NCBI GenBank assembly: GCA_029891385.1
Contig: CM057233.1
Coordinates: 31,974,540 to 32,038,539 of the forward strand
Direction: 5' to 3'
DNA length: 64,000 nt
Origin: Erythroxylum novogranatense
Lineage: Eukaryota > Streptophyta > Magnoliopsida > Malpighiales > Erythroxylaceae
Below are positions 11,246-23,564 of this stretch, one piece after another. Each line of letters begins with the position of its first letter. Within the stretch, counting starts at the first letter, position 1. The notes below the pieces were generated by a model, which was given only the letters and a program-made list of their open reading frames with translations, was not told the origin of the DNA and did not search any database. The position numbers and the translations under genes were made by a program.

Positions 11246-13165
11246 TGTAAGTGTAAGTCGACTTGTGTGCTTATGCAAGACGACTTACACATGTCCAGTA
11301 CCGATAAGTCGACTTATTCAAGGACGGTACTATTTATTTGTGCCCTAAAGACAATCCCCTTTAGCGCTTTTATTCACGATCATATCTGGTGAATGAATAA
11401 ATAAAGAAAAGGCATAATTCATTAATTTGATGTTCATGAACATTGTTTATGAATTGATTGGATCTTTACTCAGATTAATGAAGTCCATGATATATGACAT
11501 AGCATGAAGGAAATTATGATGTGATCATACTCCTGAGATTCCTATCATGTGCAATTATGTCAGTATCTAAATTCTCCCTAGTCAAAGGATTAATGAGACT
11601 GGACATCATTAATCCGGATAGACTAGCACATGTCATATTCCTTGATTGGATCAGCGGTGGATCTCGAAGCGTAAATATGAGATATTTAGAATTGACATGT
11701 GGATGCTTACTAGCGGTAGTAGGTTCATTGGATGACCGCCATGAGATCATCACATGGATATCTTATCTAAGTGTCGTTGATAATCTCATCATAGCAATGG
11801 TGCAAGTATCCTTAGACTTGAGGTACTCGAGGATATCTTGAATCTTGATTACGTGCTGACTCCATTCCTTGTTGCCTTCGGAGGTAACTCATAGGGTGGT
11901 GCTTGGAGTGCACTTGAGGTATTGAAGATAATTGAGTAGCCAATAAAGGATTCACCACTTTTGGATTAGCGGAGGAGATACCGTGGCCTCTTGTCAGGAT
12001 CATTACTTGGAAATCTCTGGCCAGAGTGAATATGTCATGAAGAGTGTCTTTATGGACATATAGAGTAATGAATCCTAGGACGAGATCTGTTATCACTTGG
12101 GCTAGACTCAGTCTAGTGAGAGTTGACACTTTGACCATACTCATAACCAAGTGGGGTATAGGATGGTGAAAGGACTAATTGCAGTAATTGTCATGGAAGG
12201 GTTCGTGATCCGGTTCTTGATGAATACATCAAACCGATTACTTTCCGATCAATTGGGGTCATGATGTGTTGCTAGATACCGCTCATGACTTGCTCGGATT
12301 AATTGTTAATCTAAGTGGCCAACATAAGGAAACCTAAAGGGTCACACGCTAAGAGTGTTTGGAGAATCAGTAAAATAGTAATTGGACGAGTTCCAATTAT
12401 GGAGAACATTAGATTAAATGGATCCCAATGGATTGGGATATGTCCGATGAGATCGCGACATCAATATTGCTAAGAATGGTTTTCGGAGCTGTTTCAGCAC
12501 CGGGGCCCGGTAGGCCGGTAGGACTAACCCCAGTTGGACTGGACCTTAGCAATTATTTATTAATTGATTAATTAACTAATTAATTAATTAATTAATTAAT
12601 TAATTAATGCATGTGATGTTCGTTGGAATGGGTGAAGAGATGATGTGCATTGACTTTTCAAAGTTATTTCTTTATTCATTAAAGAAATGAATGGTTATAA
12701 AGCTTCCATATGTCTTCTCCTTATGTAATCTTTTAATAGGTTAAAAGAAACATAAAAAGGGGCTTACATATGGGTAGTCGACGGTGGTGTAGGTAAAAAG
12801 GAAGAGATGGAAGCTTAAAGGTTAAGTTTCTTATGAAAATGGTGATTTTCATGTCTTCTTCCATAAGCATCATCATTTCTCTTCTTCTCCAAGCACATGG
12901 TTCCAACGGTTTCTTCAGCTCTCCAGGACAGAGGTAGGCTCTAGCAGGCTTTAATCTGTTCTAGCTATTCCCGGGTCAAAGGGGTTTGATCCGGTTAGGT
13001 TTTCTGATCTCTGCGTGGATCACCTTTAGAGATAGTCTCTTTTGGCTATTTAGGTTGATGTCTTCATACGGATACCTGGATCCTGGGTTCGGGAAGGTCC
13101 CGGGAACAAAAATTTTTGTTTTCCGCTGCCGGTACATGTGATGTACTTCCCGGGATTTTCCTACA
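11246..13165 (+). repeat. 5' LTR of the nested copia (1,920 bp)
   Basis: Starts TGTAAGTGTAAGTCGACTTG and ends TTCCTACA, followed one base later by TGGTATCGAGCG. It contains a TTAA-type microsatellite (about 12552-12607) and a hairpin-rich end around 13080-13160. The 3' LTR differs mainly by small indels and clustered changes at C/G-rich motifs. Confidence 0.93.
12552..12607. repeat. (TTAA)n microsatellite in the copia LTR
   Basis: A run of TTAATTAA units. The same run is in the 3' LTR at about 20332-20384, so it was part of the element before insertion. Confidence 0.85.
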
Positions 13166-13166
13166 G

Positions 13167-13178
13167 TGGTATCGAGCG
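13167..13178 (+). promoter_or_regulatory. Primer-binding site of the nested copia
   Basis: TGGTATCGAGCG follows the 5' LTR. It resembles the usual initiator-methionine tRNA site TGGTATCAGAGC with a small change. Its place just inside the LTR sets the plus-strand orientation. Confidence 0.75.
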
Positions 13179-13179
13179 T

Positions 13180-15330
13180 CGGTATCCGTATGAAGCTTTA
13201 ACCTAAGCAAGATCAGAATCCCTAATGGAATTTGCTGTTGATGCATGCTTACTGTCTAAATTTCGTTTCTGTATAGAGATGCATTTTTCGAAAATTTTCT
13301 GCCCAGAAATGTTCATAACATGTTAGAGAATATGTCTATGAATTTTCAGAATTTATCGATTTGATTTGATATACTTTTGCTAATTAATTCCTAAGGTTCC
13401 AGATGCTGTTTTGTGAAACGATTCTGGAACAGACAGTAATATAAAATCGAGAATAAATTCTAGAAAATGGTTTTCTGGATTTTCCTTCACCTAAATGTCT
13501 CTAAGATGTTGGTGAATGTCTGTGAGCATGGAAATTGGATTTCAAGGTGATTGGATATTTGTTCACGAATTTATTCTATGCTATTGGGAATTGCTGTGCT
13601 GATGAACACAGATTTTGAATCGGTTTTGTTATTTAGGTTGACTGAGTTTTTGATGGCCTAAAATCCTGAAAAAATTCATGTAGCATTTTCTGAACATGTA
13701 GTAACCTATATAATTTTCTCATGATTTATTGAAATTGTTTCATTGATCATTTCAAGCAATGTACAGAACTGGACAGTTTTGTGAAAATTGTTGGGACTGT
13801 TTTGCTTGGCTTGATTGAGTGTGCTTTTTCAGTTCAATGCCTTGAACCATTTTAATGTGATTAAAATGTGTTATCTTGATGTATTATGATTGCCAAACTG
13901 AATTGCTTGAAGTTGCATTTCCTAGAATTTTTGAATGCCTAATTGATCATATTAGCGTCTCGTTAGTATATTGCATTATCTTGTTTGTTTTGACCGTCAT
14001 ATTTTTATGGCATGTGCTGAAGTAAATTTGATAATGTATGTGCTAGCTAGAGATGCTTAGGATGATAATTAGGGTGTTCCTAAATTAATTGGACATTAAT
14101 GAGTTTTGACTCATTTCAAGCTTTTCATATGGTTTGACCATATAAGGCTTTCATGGTTCAATGAATTGTTCATTGATACATCAAATTTATCAGATATTAC
14201 CTTAGGTATGATGGTATTGTGAATTGGAATTGCGGATTGAGAAATTAGTCGATTAGATAGCAAAAGGAGATTCGAATGATTAGAACAAGTTCAATGATGG
14301 AAAGTGGATTCGATCATTGGAAGATGTTCGATGATTAGAATTGATTCGATCGACTAGACCATGTTCGATCATGATCGAACGTCTGATAACTCATTCCGAT
14401 CGACTAGAACATGTTCCGATCATTGGAACATCTATAATTCTATAGTGGGATCAGAACTAGTTCCAAATCGGTAGCATGTACCAGTCGACTAGAACATGTA
14501 CCAGTCGACTATAATTTCTTGCTAAGGTGGGATGATGGATGATTTTAGGTATAAACTCAATGTGATTGATGAAATACCCTAAATCATTCCATATAGTCAT
14601 GGTGACTATAATCCTACGGCTTGGAGAAGCAGAAGATAAGATCCGAAATCCCTCCTCGGTATATGAAAACTAACGCCTTCCATTAATATGGTAAGAACCA
14701 GAGTTCTTATAGGGATGGGTTGTTGGGTAAACCCAAGCTCACTCTATACGAATATGTTCAAACCATGAAAATGTGATTTTCTGATTAATGGGTTGGTTTT
14801 CACTGGAAGCGTTGGTTTGTTGAGTAAACTCAAGGTCAACGTGGACAGAGGCGAAATTGGGCAGCTTACATCGGATGTATGCGCATCAAAGAGTTGATAC
14901 CCAATGAAGTGCATACATCAACAAGTTGATAGCACTGATCGATAGTTGTGTCTAAGATGTAATTGGTATATCTGATACCTCCCGAGACATAAGGTGGCTT
15001 GTTGGGTAAACCCAAGGTCATTCTTAATGTCGGTTATCGACGATGCAATTGGTATGACCGATACCTACCGATTGACCTAAGTTATGGCTTGTTGGGTAAA
15101 CCCAAGGTCATTCTTAGCAATATCGGATATCGACCCACTAGGACATTATGTCATTTGTTTCTCTGGATTCGTAAAGAGGGTTATGGATTCTAGGAAACTA
15201 GTGGGAGCCATATGCATATCATGCAAGTCCTTATGATCATGCAGGCAATTCAATTCTATTATTCCTTCTCTCTATCGCACTAGGTTAATTGAAGAAGTCT
15301 TTCAGTGTGAATTTATGCTCTCTATTCTGG
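13180..15330 (+). other. Long non-coding leader of the nested copia
   Basis: About 2.2 kb between the primer site and gag with no ORF of note. It holds a stretch of degenerate short repeats based on CGATCGACTAGAACATGTTC-like units (about 14230-14520). It also holds four copies of a TTGTTGGGTAAACCCAAGGT-like motif (about 14728, 14818, 14999 and 15087). A diverged relative of this motif occurs on the minus strand near 29475 in copia B, linking the two elements. Confidence 0.6.
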
Positions 15331-16070
15331 ACTGAATTTTCTTGATTGGCTGAGGAATCTGAGAATTATTCTCAGATCTGAGGAACAAGGATACGTCCTA
15401 GATGTTCCACTTCCAGATGCACCTACTGTCGATGCTTCTGATGAGGATCAGAAAGCATATCGTAAGCATCTGAAGGACAGTGACATGGCTGCTTGCCTCG
15501 ATGTCACCAGAGCTGCAGCAGCAGCACGAGTCTATGGATGCTCACGTTATAGTATTTCATCTTAGGGAGCTGTTTGACGAGCAAGCCCGGTCCGAAAGGT
15601 TCGAGACCTCAAGGCTTCTCCTCACTATTAAAGATGGCTCAGGGACAAGCTAGCATGCGATATACCACAAGATGAATGGCTATATTGAGAGATTGGCCGT
15701 TTTAGGATTTGTAAGGGATTATGAGTTAAGTAGAGACTTAATTCTGGTTGGATTGTCTGACAGTTTTTCACAGTTAGTGTTAAACTATCAGATAAACCAA
15801 ATATCCACAACAATTCCTGAGTTGATCAATCTGCTCATTCAAATTGAAAGCAAAGCTATCAAGAGAGATAGCAAGTGCTAATGGTGGATGCTTCTTCTTC
15901 TAATTCAAAGAAGAAAAAGGCCAAGAAACCAAAGGGAAGTGCCATCAAGGAAAACCAAAGATTCGCCCCAAAAGGATTTTGCTTTCCTTCAGGCAAGTCT
16001 AGCTACCTTAAATCAGTAAAATCTATCTGGAGTTCTTGAAGCACAAGAAGGTATCAGATGCCTCTACTTC
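15330..16070 (+). pseudogene. Copia gag (broken)
   Basis: Gag forms the virus-like particle that packages the element RNA. In pieces one can read WLRNLRI, then EEQGYVLDVPLPDAP (about 15385-15425), DMAACLDV, IERLAVLGFVRDYELS and LVGLSDSFSQLVLN (15672-15881). A degraded zinc knuckle (CFPSGKS...) follows near 15978-16010, and then FLKHKKVSDASTSSNMFVIE leading into protease. Frameshifts and stops occur at several points, and two cysteines of the knuckle are not readable. Assignment is by motif and by position between leader and protease. Confidence 0.75.
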
Positions 16071-16079
16071 TTCAAATAT

Positions 16080-18990
16080 GTTTGTCATTGAGGTTAATAC
16101 TATTCCTGATCCAAACATATCGGTATTTGATACCGGATGTGGCTCATACATATGAAATGATATGCGAGGGCCTCGGGGACGATGAAAGCTCATAAAAGGA
16201 GAACTAGACCTTTGTGTAGGTAATGGAGCAAGAGTTGCTACATTAGCCGTATGCACTTATGTCTTGTTACTCCCTACTGGGCTTATATTCAAATTGGATG
16301 ATTGACATTTTGTACCTATTTTAAACAAAGAACATATTGTATGTTTTATGTTTAATTAGAGCTGGTTTCCATTGGACTTTTAGTAGCAATGGTTGTTATA
16401 TTAGTTACAATGGAAAGCTCTATGGTACTGGTACATTATGCAATGGAATTGACATATTAGATATGTCATATCCAATTATGAATGTCAATGACGCGAAAAG
16501 ACATAATTGAGATAATTTAAAATCAACTTACTTATGGCATTGTCGGCTTGGCCATATAAATGAGACACGCATCGCTAAGCTCCATAAGAGTGGATGTTTA
16601 GGGTCATTTGATTATGAATCATATGACACATGCGAATCTTGTTTATTAGGCAAGATGACTAAGTTATCCTTTAAAGGAAAGGGTGAACGAGTGAATGGAA
16701 TATTAGACCTAATACATTCGGATGTATGTGGTCCGATGTCCATCCATGCCAGAAGTGGTTGTTTTTACTTCATTACTTTTATCGGTGATTATTCACGATA
16801 TGGGTACATGTATCTGATAAGATACAAATCTGAACTATTTGAATAGTTCAAATAATTCAGAAATGAAGTAGAAAACTAACTTGGTAAAAGTATGAAGACA
16901 TTACGATCTGATCGTGGTGGAAAATACTTAGACCAACAGTTTTGGATTATCTCAGAGATAATGGGATATTATCTCAGTGGACTCCACCTTACACGCCGCA
17001 GCACAATGGTGTGGCTGAAAGGAGAAATCGAACCTTGTTAGACATGGTGCGATTGATGATAGGTTTTGCACAGTTTTGGGAATATGCGCTTGAGACAGCT
17101 GTTTACTTGCTAAACAGAGTTCCATCAAAGACAGTTGTGGTTACTCCATATGGAATATGGACTAGCGAAAACCTTATCTTTCTCATCGAAAGTTTGGGAT
17201 TGTCACCTTCGTGAAGCGGACACGGTCGAGATTAGCTTGATGCAAAGTCGACGAGTGTTTGTTCGTGGAATATCAATTCTACCTTCTTTGAGGAACAAAG
17301 TTGTTTGTTTCAAGCATGCTGTTTTCTTAAAGAAAGAGTTTCTTTTACAAGAAGGCGGTGGGAGCAAAGTTGAACTTGGAGAAGTTCAAGATGCTCGAAC
17401 AAACATAGATCAACTGCCTGAACTTGAAACTGTCACTCATATAGATGAGGTAACAGTTCAACCTTCTACTACACACGAATTTCGTAGGTTAAGTAGGATA
17501 CGCTCTGTTCCTGAGAAATATGGATTTCTCGTGGGGAACAGAATGACGTATTGCTCATATGTGATGATGAGCCTACTACCTATGAAGAGGTTCTGAAAAG
17601 TTCAGAGTCTGAAAAATGGCTTCTTGCCATGAAATCTGAAATGGATTCCATGTACATAAACCAAGTATGGACTTTGGTTGTTACACCTGAAGGGATAAAA
17701 CCCACAGGGTGCAAAGGGGTTTTCAAGATGAAAACCAACATGGATGGTAATTTGATTACCTATAAAGCAATGCTTCTGGTTAAAGGATTTCATCACAGAC
17801 AAGGAGTTGACTATGACGAAACCTTCACTCAAGCAATGCTTAAATCCATTAGGATACTCTAGCCATAGCCACTCATTATGATTATGAGATATGGGAAATG
17901 GATATGAAGACAGCTTTCCGAGAGGAAATCTCACCCAGGATGTGTATGACACAACCCGAGGGCTTCACTTCCATCGATGGCTAAACGATGCAAGCTTCGT
18001 AAATCCATGTTTGGATTGAAGCAAGCTTCCAAGAGTTGGATTATCCATTTAGATGAGTCAATCAAAGAGTTTGATTTCTCACAAAATTCGGATGATCATT
18101 GTGTGTACAAGAAGGTTAGTGGGACTGCAATCGTATTCCTTGTGTTGTATGTAGATGACATACTGTTACTAGGAAACGATGTCTCAATGCTGCAATCAGT
18201 TAAAATTTGGTTGTCTAATCAATATGCGATGAAAGACCTTGGTGAAGCAACTTATATCCTAGGGATATAGATTTATAGAGATAAATCAAAAGGTTGCTTG
18301 GTCTTTCACAAGCATCGTACATAGATGAGATGCTAAAGAGGTTTAGCATGAAACGATGCTATGTACGAAGCCCGATGTATCGTATGCTCTAAGTGTTACG
18401 AGCAGATACCAATCGGATCCTGGTGAGGGTCACTAGGTGACTGTCAAGAATATCCTCAAGTACTTGCGAAGCACTAAGGATGTTTTCTTAATCTATGGAG
18501 ATGGAAATCTCCATGTGAGCGGGCATTCAGATGCCAGTATCTAATCTGATAAGGATGATTATGAATCATGATTAGGTTATATACATTCACACTGAATAGC
18601 GTGGCGGTCAGTTGGAAAAGTTCCAAACAAGAGAGGACTGCTGATTCATCAATCGAGGCAGAGTATATTGCCACATGAGATGCGCAAAGGAAGCAGTTTG
18701 GATCAAGAAGTTCATTACTGAACTTGATCTAGTCCTTAGCTGTGATGGGCCCATAGGATTGTATTGTGATACAATGGGGCTAATGCGCAGGCAAAGGAAC
18801 CGAGGTCTTAACGACGATCCGAACTCATACTTCGCCGATTCGGGAGATCATTAGTCGAGATGATATCCTGATAGAGAGAATTCCCACAGAGCAAAATGTT
18901 GTTGTTCCGTTGACAAAGCCATTGTCGCAGGAGAATTGTGATTCTCATGGACTCGCTTATGGTATTAGATACTAAGGCGATTGGCTTTAG
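16080..18990 (+). pseudogene. Copia pol: protease, integrase, RT, RNase H (broken)
   Basis: The protease active-site region reads SVFDTGCGSYI followed by a stop (about 16120-16161). The integrase zinc domain shows LWHCRLGHI and CESCLLGK (about 16533-16650). The integrase core shows DLIHSDVCGPM, a RSDRGGKY-like motif and TPQHNGVAERRNRT (16655-17110). RT shows KGVFKMKTN, a degraded MDMKTAF region, LRKSMFGLKQASKSW and the catalytic LYVDDILLLGND (17551-18270). After the first IYRDKSKG (about 18275) the RNase H region is full of stops and short deletions, and ends near 18970. The catalytic YVDD is intact, but the frame is broken in at least half a dozen places. A canonical plant copia polyprotein, now inactive as read. 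Confidence 0.88.
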
Positions 18991-18992
18991 GT

Positions 18993-19005
18993 CAAGTGGG
19001 AGATT
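18993..19005 (+). promoter_or_regulatory. Polypurine tract of the nested copia
   Basis: AAGTGGGAGATT directly precedes the TGTAAG start of the 3' LTR, the usual copia plus-strand priming site. Confidence 0.85.
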
Positions 19006-20934
19006 TGTAAGTGTAAGTCGACTTGTGTGCTTATGCAAGACGACTTACACATGTCCAGTACCGATAAGTCGACTTATTCAAGGACGGTACTATTTATTTG
19101 TGCCCTAAAGACAATCCCCTTTAGCGCGTTTTATTCACAGTCATATACAGACTGAATGAATAAATAAAGAAAAGGCATAATTCATTAATTTGATGTTCAT
19201 GAACATTGTTTATGAATTGATTGGATCTTTACTCAGATTAATGAAGTCCATGATATATGACATAGCATGAAGGAAATTATGATGTGATCATACTCCTGAG
19301 ATTCCTATCATGTGCAATTATGTCAATATTCAAATTCTCCTAGTCAAAGGATTAATGAGATGGACATCATTAATCCGGATAGACTAGCACATGTCATATT
19401 CCTTGATTGGATCAAGCGGTGGATCTCGTAAGCTGTAAATATGAGATATTTAGAATTGACATGTGGATGCTTACTAGCGGTAGTAGGTTCATTGGATGAC
19501 CTGCCATGAGATCATCACATGGATATCTTATCTAAGTGTCAGTGATAATCTCATCATAGCAATGGTGCAAGTATCCTTAGACTTGAGGTACTCAAGGATA
19601 TCTTGGATACTGATTCTGTGCTTTGACTCCATTCCTTGTTGCCTTCCAGAGGTAACTCATAGGGTGGTGCTTGGGTACAGCTTGAGGTATTCGAAGATAA
19701 TTGAGTAGCCAATAAAGGATTCACCACTTCTGGATTAGCAGAGGAGATACCCATGGCCTCTTGTCAGGATCATTACTTGGAAATCTCTGGCCAGAGTGAA
19801 TATGTCATGAAGAGTGTCTTTATGGACATATAGAGTAATGAATCCTAGGACGAGATCTGTTATCACTTGGGCTAGACTCAGTCTAGTGAGAGTTGACACT
19901 TTGACCATACTCATAACCAAGTGGGGTATAGGATGGTGAAAGGACGAATTGCACGGTAATTGTCTATGGAAGGGTTCGTGATCCGGTTCTTGATGAATAC
20001 ATCAAACCGATTACTTTCCGATCAATTGGGGGTCATGATGTGTTGCTAGATACCGCTCATGACTTGCTCAGATTAATTGTTAATCTAAGTGGCCAACATA
20101 ACCTAAACCTAAAGTGGTCACACGCTTAAGAGTGTTTCAGAGAATCTGTAAAATAGTAATTGGACGAGTTCCAATTATGGAGAGCATTAGATTAAATGGA
20201 TCCCAATGGATTGGGATATGTCCCGATGAGATCGCGACATCAATATTGCTAAGAAAGGTTTTGAGTCGTTTCAAAGACCTAGGGCCTGTGAGGTAGGTAG
20301 ACTAACCCAGTTGGGTGGACCTTAGCAATTATTTATTAATTGATTAATTAACTAATTAATTAATTAATTAATTAATTAATTAATGCATGTGATGTTCGTT
20401 GGAATGGGTGAAGAGATGATGTGCATTGACTTTTCAAAGTTATTTCTTTATTCATTAAAGAAATGAATGGTTATAAAGCTTCCATATGTCTTCTCCTTAT
20501 GTAATCTTTTAATAGGTTAAAAGAAACATAAAAGGGCTTACATATGGGTAGTCGACGATGGTGTAGGTAAAAGGAAGAGATGGAAGCTTAAAGGTTAAGT
20601 TTCTTATGAAAATGGTGATTTTCATGTCTTCTTCCATAAGCATCATCATTTCTCTTCTTCTCCAAGCACATGGTTCCAACGGTTTCTTGACTCTCCGAGA
20701 CAGAGGTAGGCTCTAGAGTGCTTTAATCGTTTCTAGCTATTCCGGGTCAAAGGGTTTGATCCGGTTAGGTTTTCGATCTCTGCGTGGATCACCTTTAGAG
20801 ATAGTCTCTTTTGGCTATTTAGGTTGATGTCTTCATACGGATACCTGGATCCTGGGTTCGGGAAGGTCCCGGGAACAAAAATTTTTGTTTTCCGCTGCCG
20901 GTACATGTGATGTACTTCCCGGGATTTTCCTACA
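19006..20934 (+). repeat. 3' LTR of the nested copia (1,929 bp)
   Basis: Pairs with 11246-13165 along its whole length. It ends TTCCTACA and is followed by the target duplication CATCT. The two LTRs have long identical stretches broken by short clustered differences (for example around 19135-19160, 19940-19970 and 20265-20320). Confidence 0.93.
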
Positions 20935-20939
20935 CATCT

Positions 20940-21640
20940 GTCCATCGGAAAACCACACTCTTCCTCAGAAGTTTCGTTAAAGGGGCCGAGATCACTGAGA
21001 ACCCCTCGACAAACCTCCGGTAATATCCTACTAGTCCGAGGAAACTCCTCAACTCTGACACGTTCCTCGGAACCTCCCAACTCTGCAATGCCTCAATCTT
21101 GTGAGGATCCACTCGGATACCCTCACCGGACACTATGTGTCCTAGGAACACCACCTCATCAAGCCAGAATTCACATTTCGCAAATTTGGCATACAACTGC
21201 CTCTCTCTCATAATCTGCAATACAGTCCTCAGATGCTCCGCATGCTCCTCTCTGGACCTCGAATACACTAGGATATCGTCAATAAACACAATCACAAACT
21301 GATCAAGGTAGGGCTGAAAGACCTTATTCATCAAGGCCATGAAGGCTTCCGGGGCATTAGTCAACCCAAACGGCATCACTAAGAACTCGAAATGCCCATA
21401 CCTACTCCTGAACGCACTCTTAGGCACATCGGCCTCCGCTATCCTTAACTGATAATACCCTGATTTCAAGTCTAACTTAGTAAACACTCGAGCTCCTCGC
21501 AATCGATCAAATAAATCATCGATCCTAGGCGGTGGGTACTTATTCTGACAAGAACCGATTAAGGCGCCTATAATCGATACACAACCTCAATGTCCCATCT
21601 TTCTTCTTCACAAACAACACCGAGCTCCCAAGCTAAACTT
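20940..21640 (-). pseudogene. Gypsy reverse transcriptase, interrupted by the nested copia
   Basis: The minus-strand frame 21502-20940 is clean and gives the RT core: [27 protein letters not shown], the catalytic [43 protein letters not shown] and FRWTD. The N-terminal RT segment ([22 protein letters not shown], 21503-21640) is out of frame. RT copies element RNA into DNA. The two catalytic aspartates of FIDD are present. The frame runs straight into the CATCT target duplication and the copia LTR, and its continuation is at 11240 and below. Confidence 0.93.
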
Positions 21641-21835
21641 GGGTCTAATGAACCCTTATCTAATAACTCCTGAATCGAACCTTAAGCTCCCTCGGCCCAC
21701 CGGTGCCATCCTATATGGAGGAATAGATATAGGGCGGTACGGAATGAGGTCTATCCCAAACTCGTCTCCGATCCGTGGCAAACACCGTAACTCATCGGGA
21801 ACACATCCGAAACTCCACGATCACGGGGACATCCT

Positions 21836-22867
21836 CTAATCTCTCTCAACTCTAGAATCGATCACATGGGCCAAATAGGCCTCACATCCTCTCTGCATCA
21901 ATCTCAGGGCACTCATAAAAGAAATCATCCTAGCTGGCACTGCCTGACTAATACCTCGAAAAACAGCTCTCGGCTGACCAGGAGATTCCAACACAACCTC
22001 CTTGGTATAACAATCCATCACAGCTCTATGGGCAGTAAGCCAGTCCATACCTAGGATCACATCAATCTCTCTCAAGGATAGCACTATGAGATCTGCACTC
22101 AACTCTGCCTGATCAATCACTATCACACATCCCTTACAGACCTCTCCCAACACTGTCGTACTACCTAGAGGTGTACTCACCTCTAGCCCACACTGCAATC
22201 TCTCTTTATCACAATGTAATCTACATGCCACATGCGGTGCAATAAATGAATGAGTGGATCCAGGATCCATCAATGCATATGCTTCAAAACCAGAAATTAG
22301 AAGCATACCCGCAACAACATCTGGAGACTCCTGAGCCTCCTGCCGAGTCATAGCATAGACTCTGGCCTGGGACCGCTGCCCGCTGCTCTGTCCCTCAGAT
22401 CTCACCACTGATCCCTCTGCTCGGCCTCGGCCTCTGCCTCGGCCTCTGAACCCTGATCCACCTCCACGGCTCTGCTGCACCGTGGTCGCACTGCCAGATC
22501 TACCCGTCATAGCAGACTGGGCCTCCACAGTGAAAGGACACTCTCGGAGCTGGTGGTCCATTGAACCACACTTGAGACAAGCTCCAGTAGCCCTCCAGCA
22601 CTCTCCACTATGCCTCCTCTCGCAGAACTCACACAGCGGGATACTCTGTCCCGAGCCTCTAGCACCACTACGGCCGCCACTGAAACCAGACTGAGAAAAT
22701 CTGCCTCTCTGCCTAAATCTGGCCTGCCTGCCTCTGCCAGACGACCTGAAAGTCCTGGCTTGGCGCTTACTAGATCCTCTACTCTCACTGCCCTGACTAC
22801 CGCTCGGTCTTTTGCCATTGGGGCCCCGACCTGCACTTCGGCTCGTCTCTGCCTCGAAGTCGCTCAA
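21836..22867 (-). CDS. Gypsy gag C-terminus with zinc knuckle, fused to aspartic protease
   Basis: A 343-residue open stretch of the Tekay polyprotein. It starts with a basic, Ser/Gly/Arg-rich region. It then has a CEFCERRHSGEC motif and a canonical CX2CX4HX4C knuckle (CLKCGSMDHQLREC), about residues 77-110, which binds RNA in gag. A Gly/Arg-rich linker follows. The retropepsin-like protease has an active-site region YALMDPGSTHSFIAPHV (about residues 197-215), with DPG where retroviral enzymes have D[ST]G; DPG is, I believe, tolerated in this clade. Later motifs are VILGMDWL and MDCYTKEV. No genuine start is implied: the N-terminal part of gag lies upstream in another frame (22868-23470). GC-rich compared with its surroundings. 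Confidence 0.88.
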   Translation of the reverse strand: MSDFEAETSRSAGRGPNGKRPSGSQGSESRGSSKRQARTFRSSGRGRQARFRQRGRFSQSGFSGGRSGARGSGQSIPLCEFCERRHSGECWRATGACLKCGSMDHQLRECPFTVEAQSAMTGRSGSATTVQQSRGGGSGFRGRGRGRGRAEGSVVRSEGQSSGQRSQARVYAMTRQEAQESPDVVAGMLLISGFEAYALMDPGSTHSFIAPHVACRLHCDKERLQCGLEVSTPLGSTTVLGEVCKGCVIVIDQAELSADLIVLSLREIDVILGMDWLTAHRAVMDCYTKEVVLESPGQPRAVFRGISQAVPARMISFMSALRLMQRGCEAYLAHVIDSRVERD

Positions 22868-23470
22868 CTCTCACCGCAATGCCTCAGTGAATAAAGGAAT
22901 CCATATCCACTCGGCTGGCAGGGAACGGATCTCAAAATTGAGTCCACCTCAAACTTCCCGCATCGCCGACTACAGGCGACCACGAAGAGGCATATCCCAC
23001 TAACTCATTAAATCGAACCTCATAATCGCCATGCGACATCCGCTTTGTCTCATTTCAAGAAATTCTGCATCTTCATCTCTAGATAATCCTTGGGCATGAA
23101 ATTATCTCTGAATGCCCGCAGAAATCATCCCAAGTCAATAAGCAGGGCTGGAAGAAGCGCCGAACGATCTTCCACCAACGGTAAGTGGACCTCAAGCAAT
23201 GACATCGATAGTCAAAACGCCTCCTCGCATCACAACTCATCTCGATCCAGACTCTCTCGGTCCTCTAACCATCCTCGGCCTCCCAGGCTCGGTGACGCCA
23301 TAGAAGTCAACCGCCCGCCATGAATTTATCGAACCTCCGCCCCGCCTCACGGAACTCGGGAGGCAACTCATCGAGAATGAGGCATAGGGGACTCTCTACT
23401 AGCTCCCACGGATCCTAGGTCATTGGTTGATCCACTTGATCCCCAAGAACGGATGACCTACAACACATAA
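22868..23470 (-). pseudogene. Gypsy gag N-terminal region (frameshifted)
   Basis: This lies between the primer-binding side of the 5' LTR and the gag-protease frame. It is where capsid-like gag should be encoded. On the minus strand only short coding-like pieces are readable, and no single frame stays open. Called from position and base composition more than from motifs. Confidence 0.5.
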
Positions 23471-23544
23471 GAATTCGATCAATTCTGCTTTTTTTTTTGA
23501 CTGAAATTCGGGCCTAAAACACACTATGCCCAAAAGATGCCAAA

Positions 23545-23559
23545 CCATGCTCGATACCA
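23545..23559 (-). promoter_or_regulatory. Primer-binding site of the Tekay-like element
   Basis: The complement reads TGGTATCGAGCATGG, five bases inside the 5' LTR. It matches the 3' end of initiator-methionine tRNA approximately and fixes the minus-strand orientation. Confidence 0.85.
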
Positions 23560-23564
23560 CCTAA

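Larger units (their letters stand above)
11246..20934 (+). mobile_element. Nested Ty1/copia element, 9.7 kb, inside the Tekay RT/RNase H
   Basis: Two LTRs (11246-13165 and 19006-20934) both begin TGTAAGTGTAAG and end TTCCTACA. The element is flanked by the duplication CATCT (11241-11245 and 20935-20939). Internal order is primer-binding site, a long leader of about 2.2 kb, gag, protease, integrase, RT, RNase H and purine tract, which is the copia order. The insertion cuts the gypsy RT just after FRWTD, and gypsy reading resumes on the far side. It is therefore the youngest of three nested insertions (copia B, then Tekay, then this). Confidence 0.95.

Noticed and set aside
22482..22894. Overlapping plus- and minus-strand ORFs
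   Set aside because: Shadows of the GC-rich gag coding region on the minus strand.
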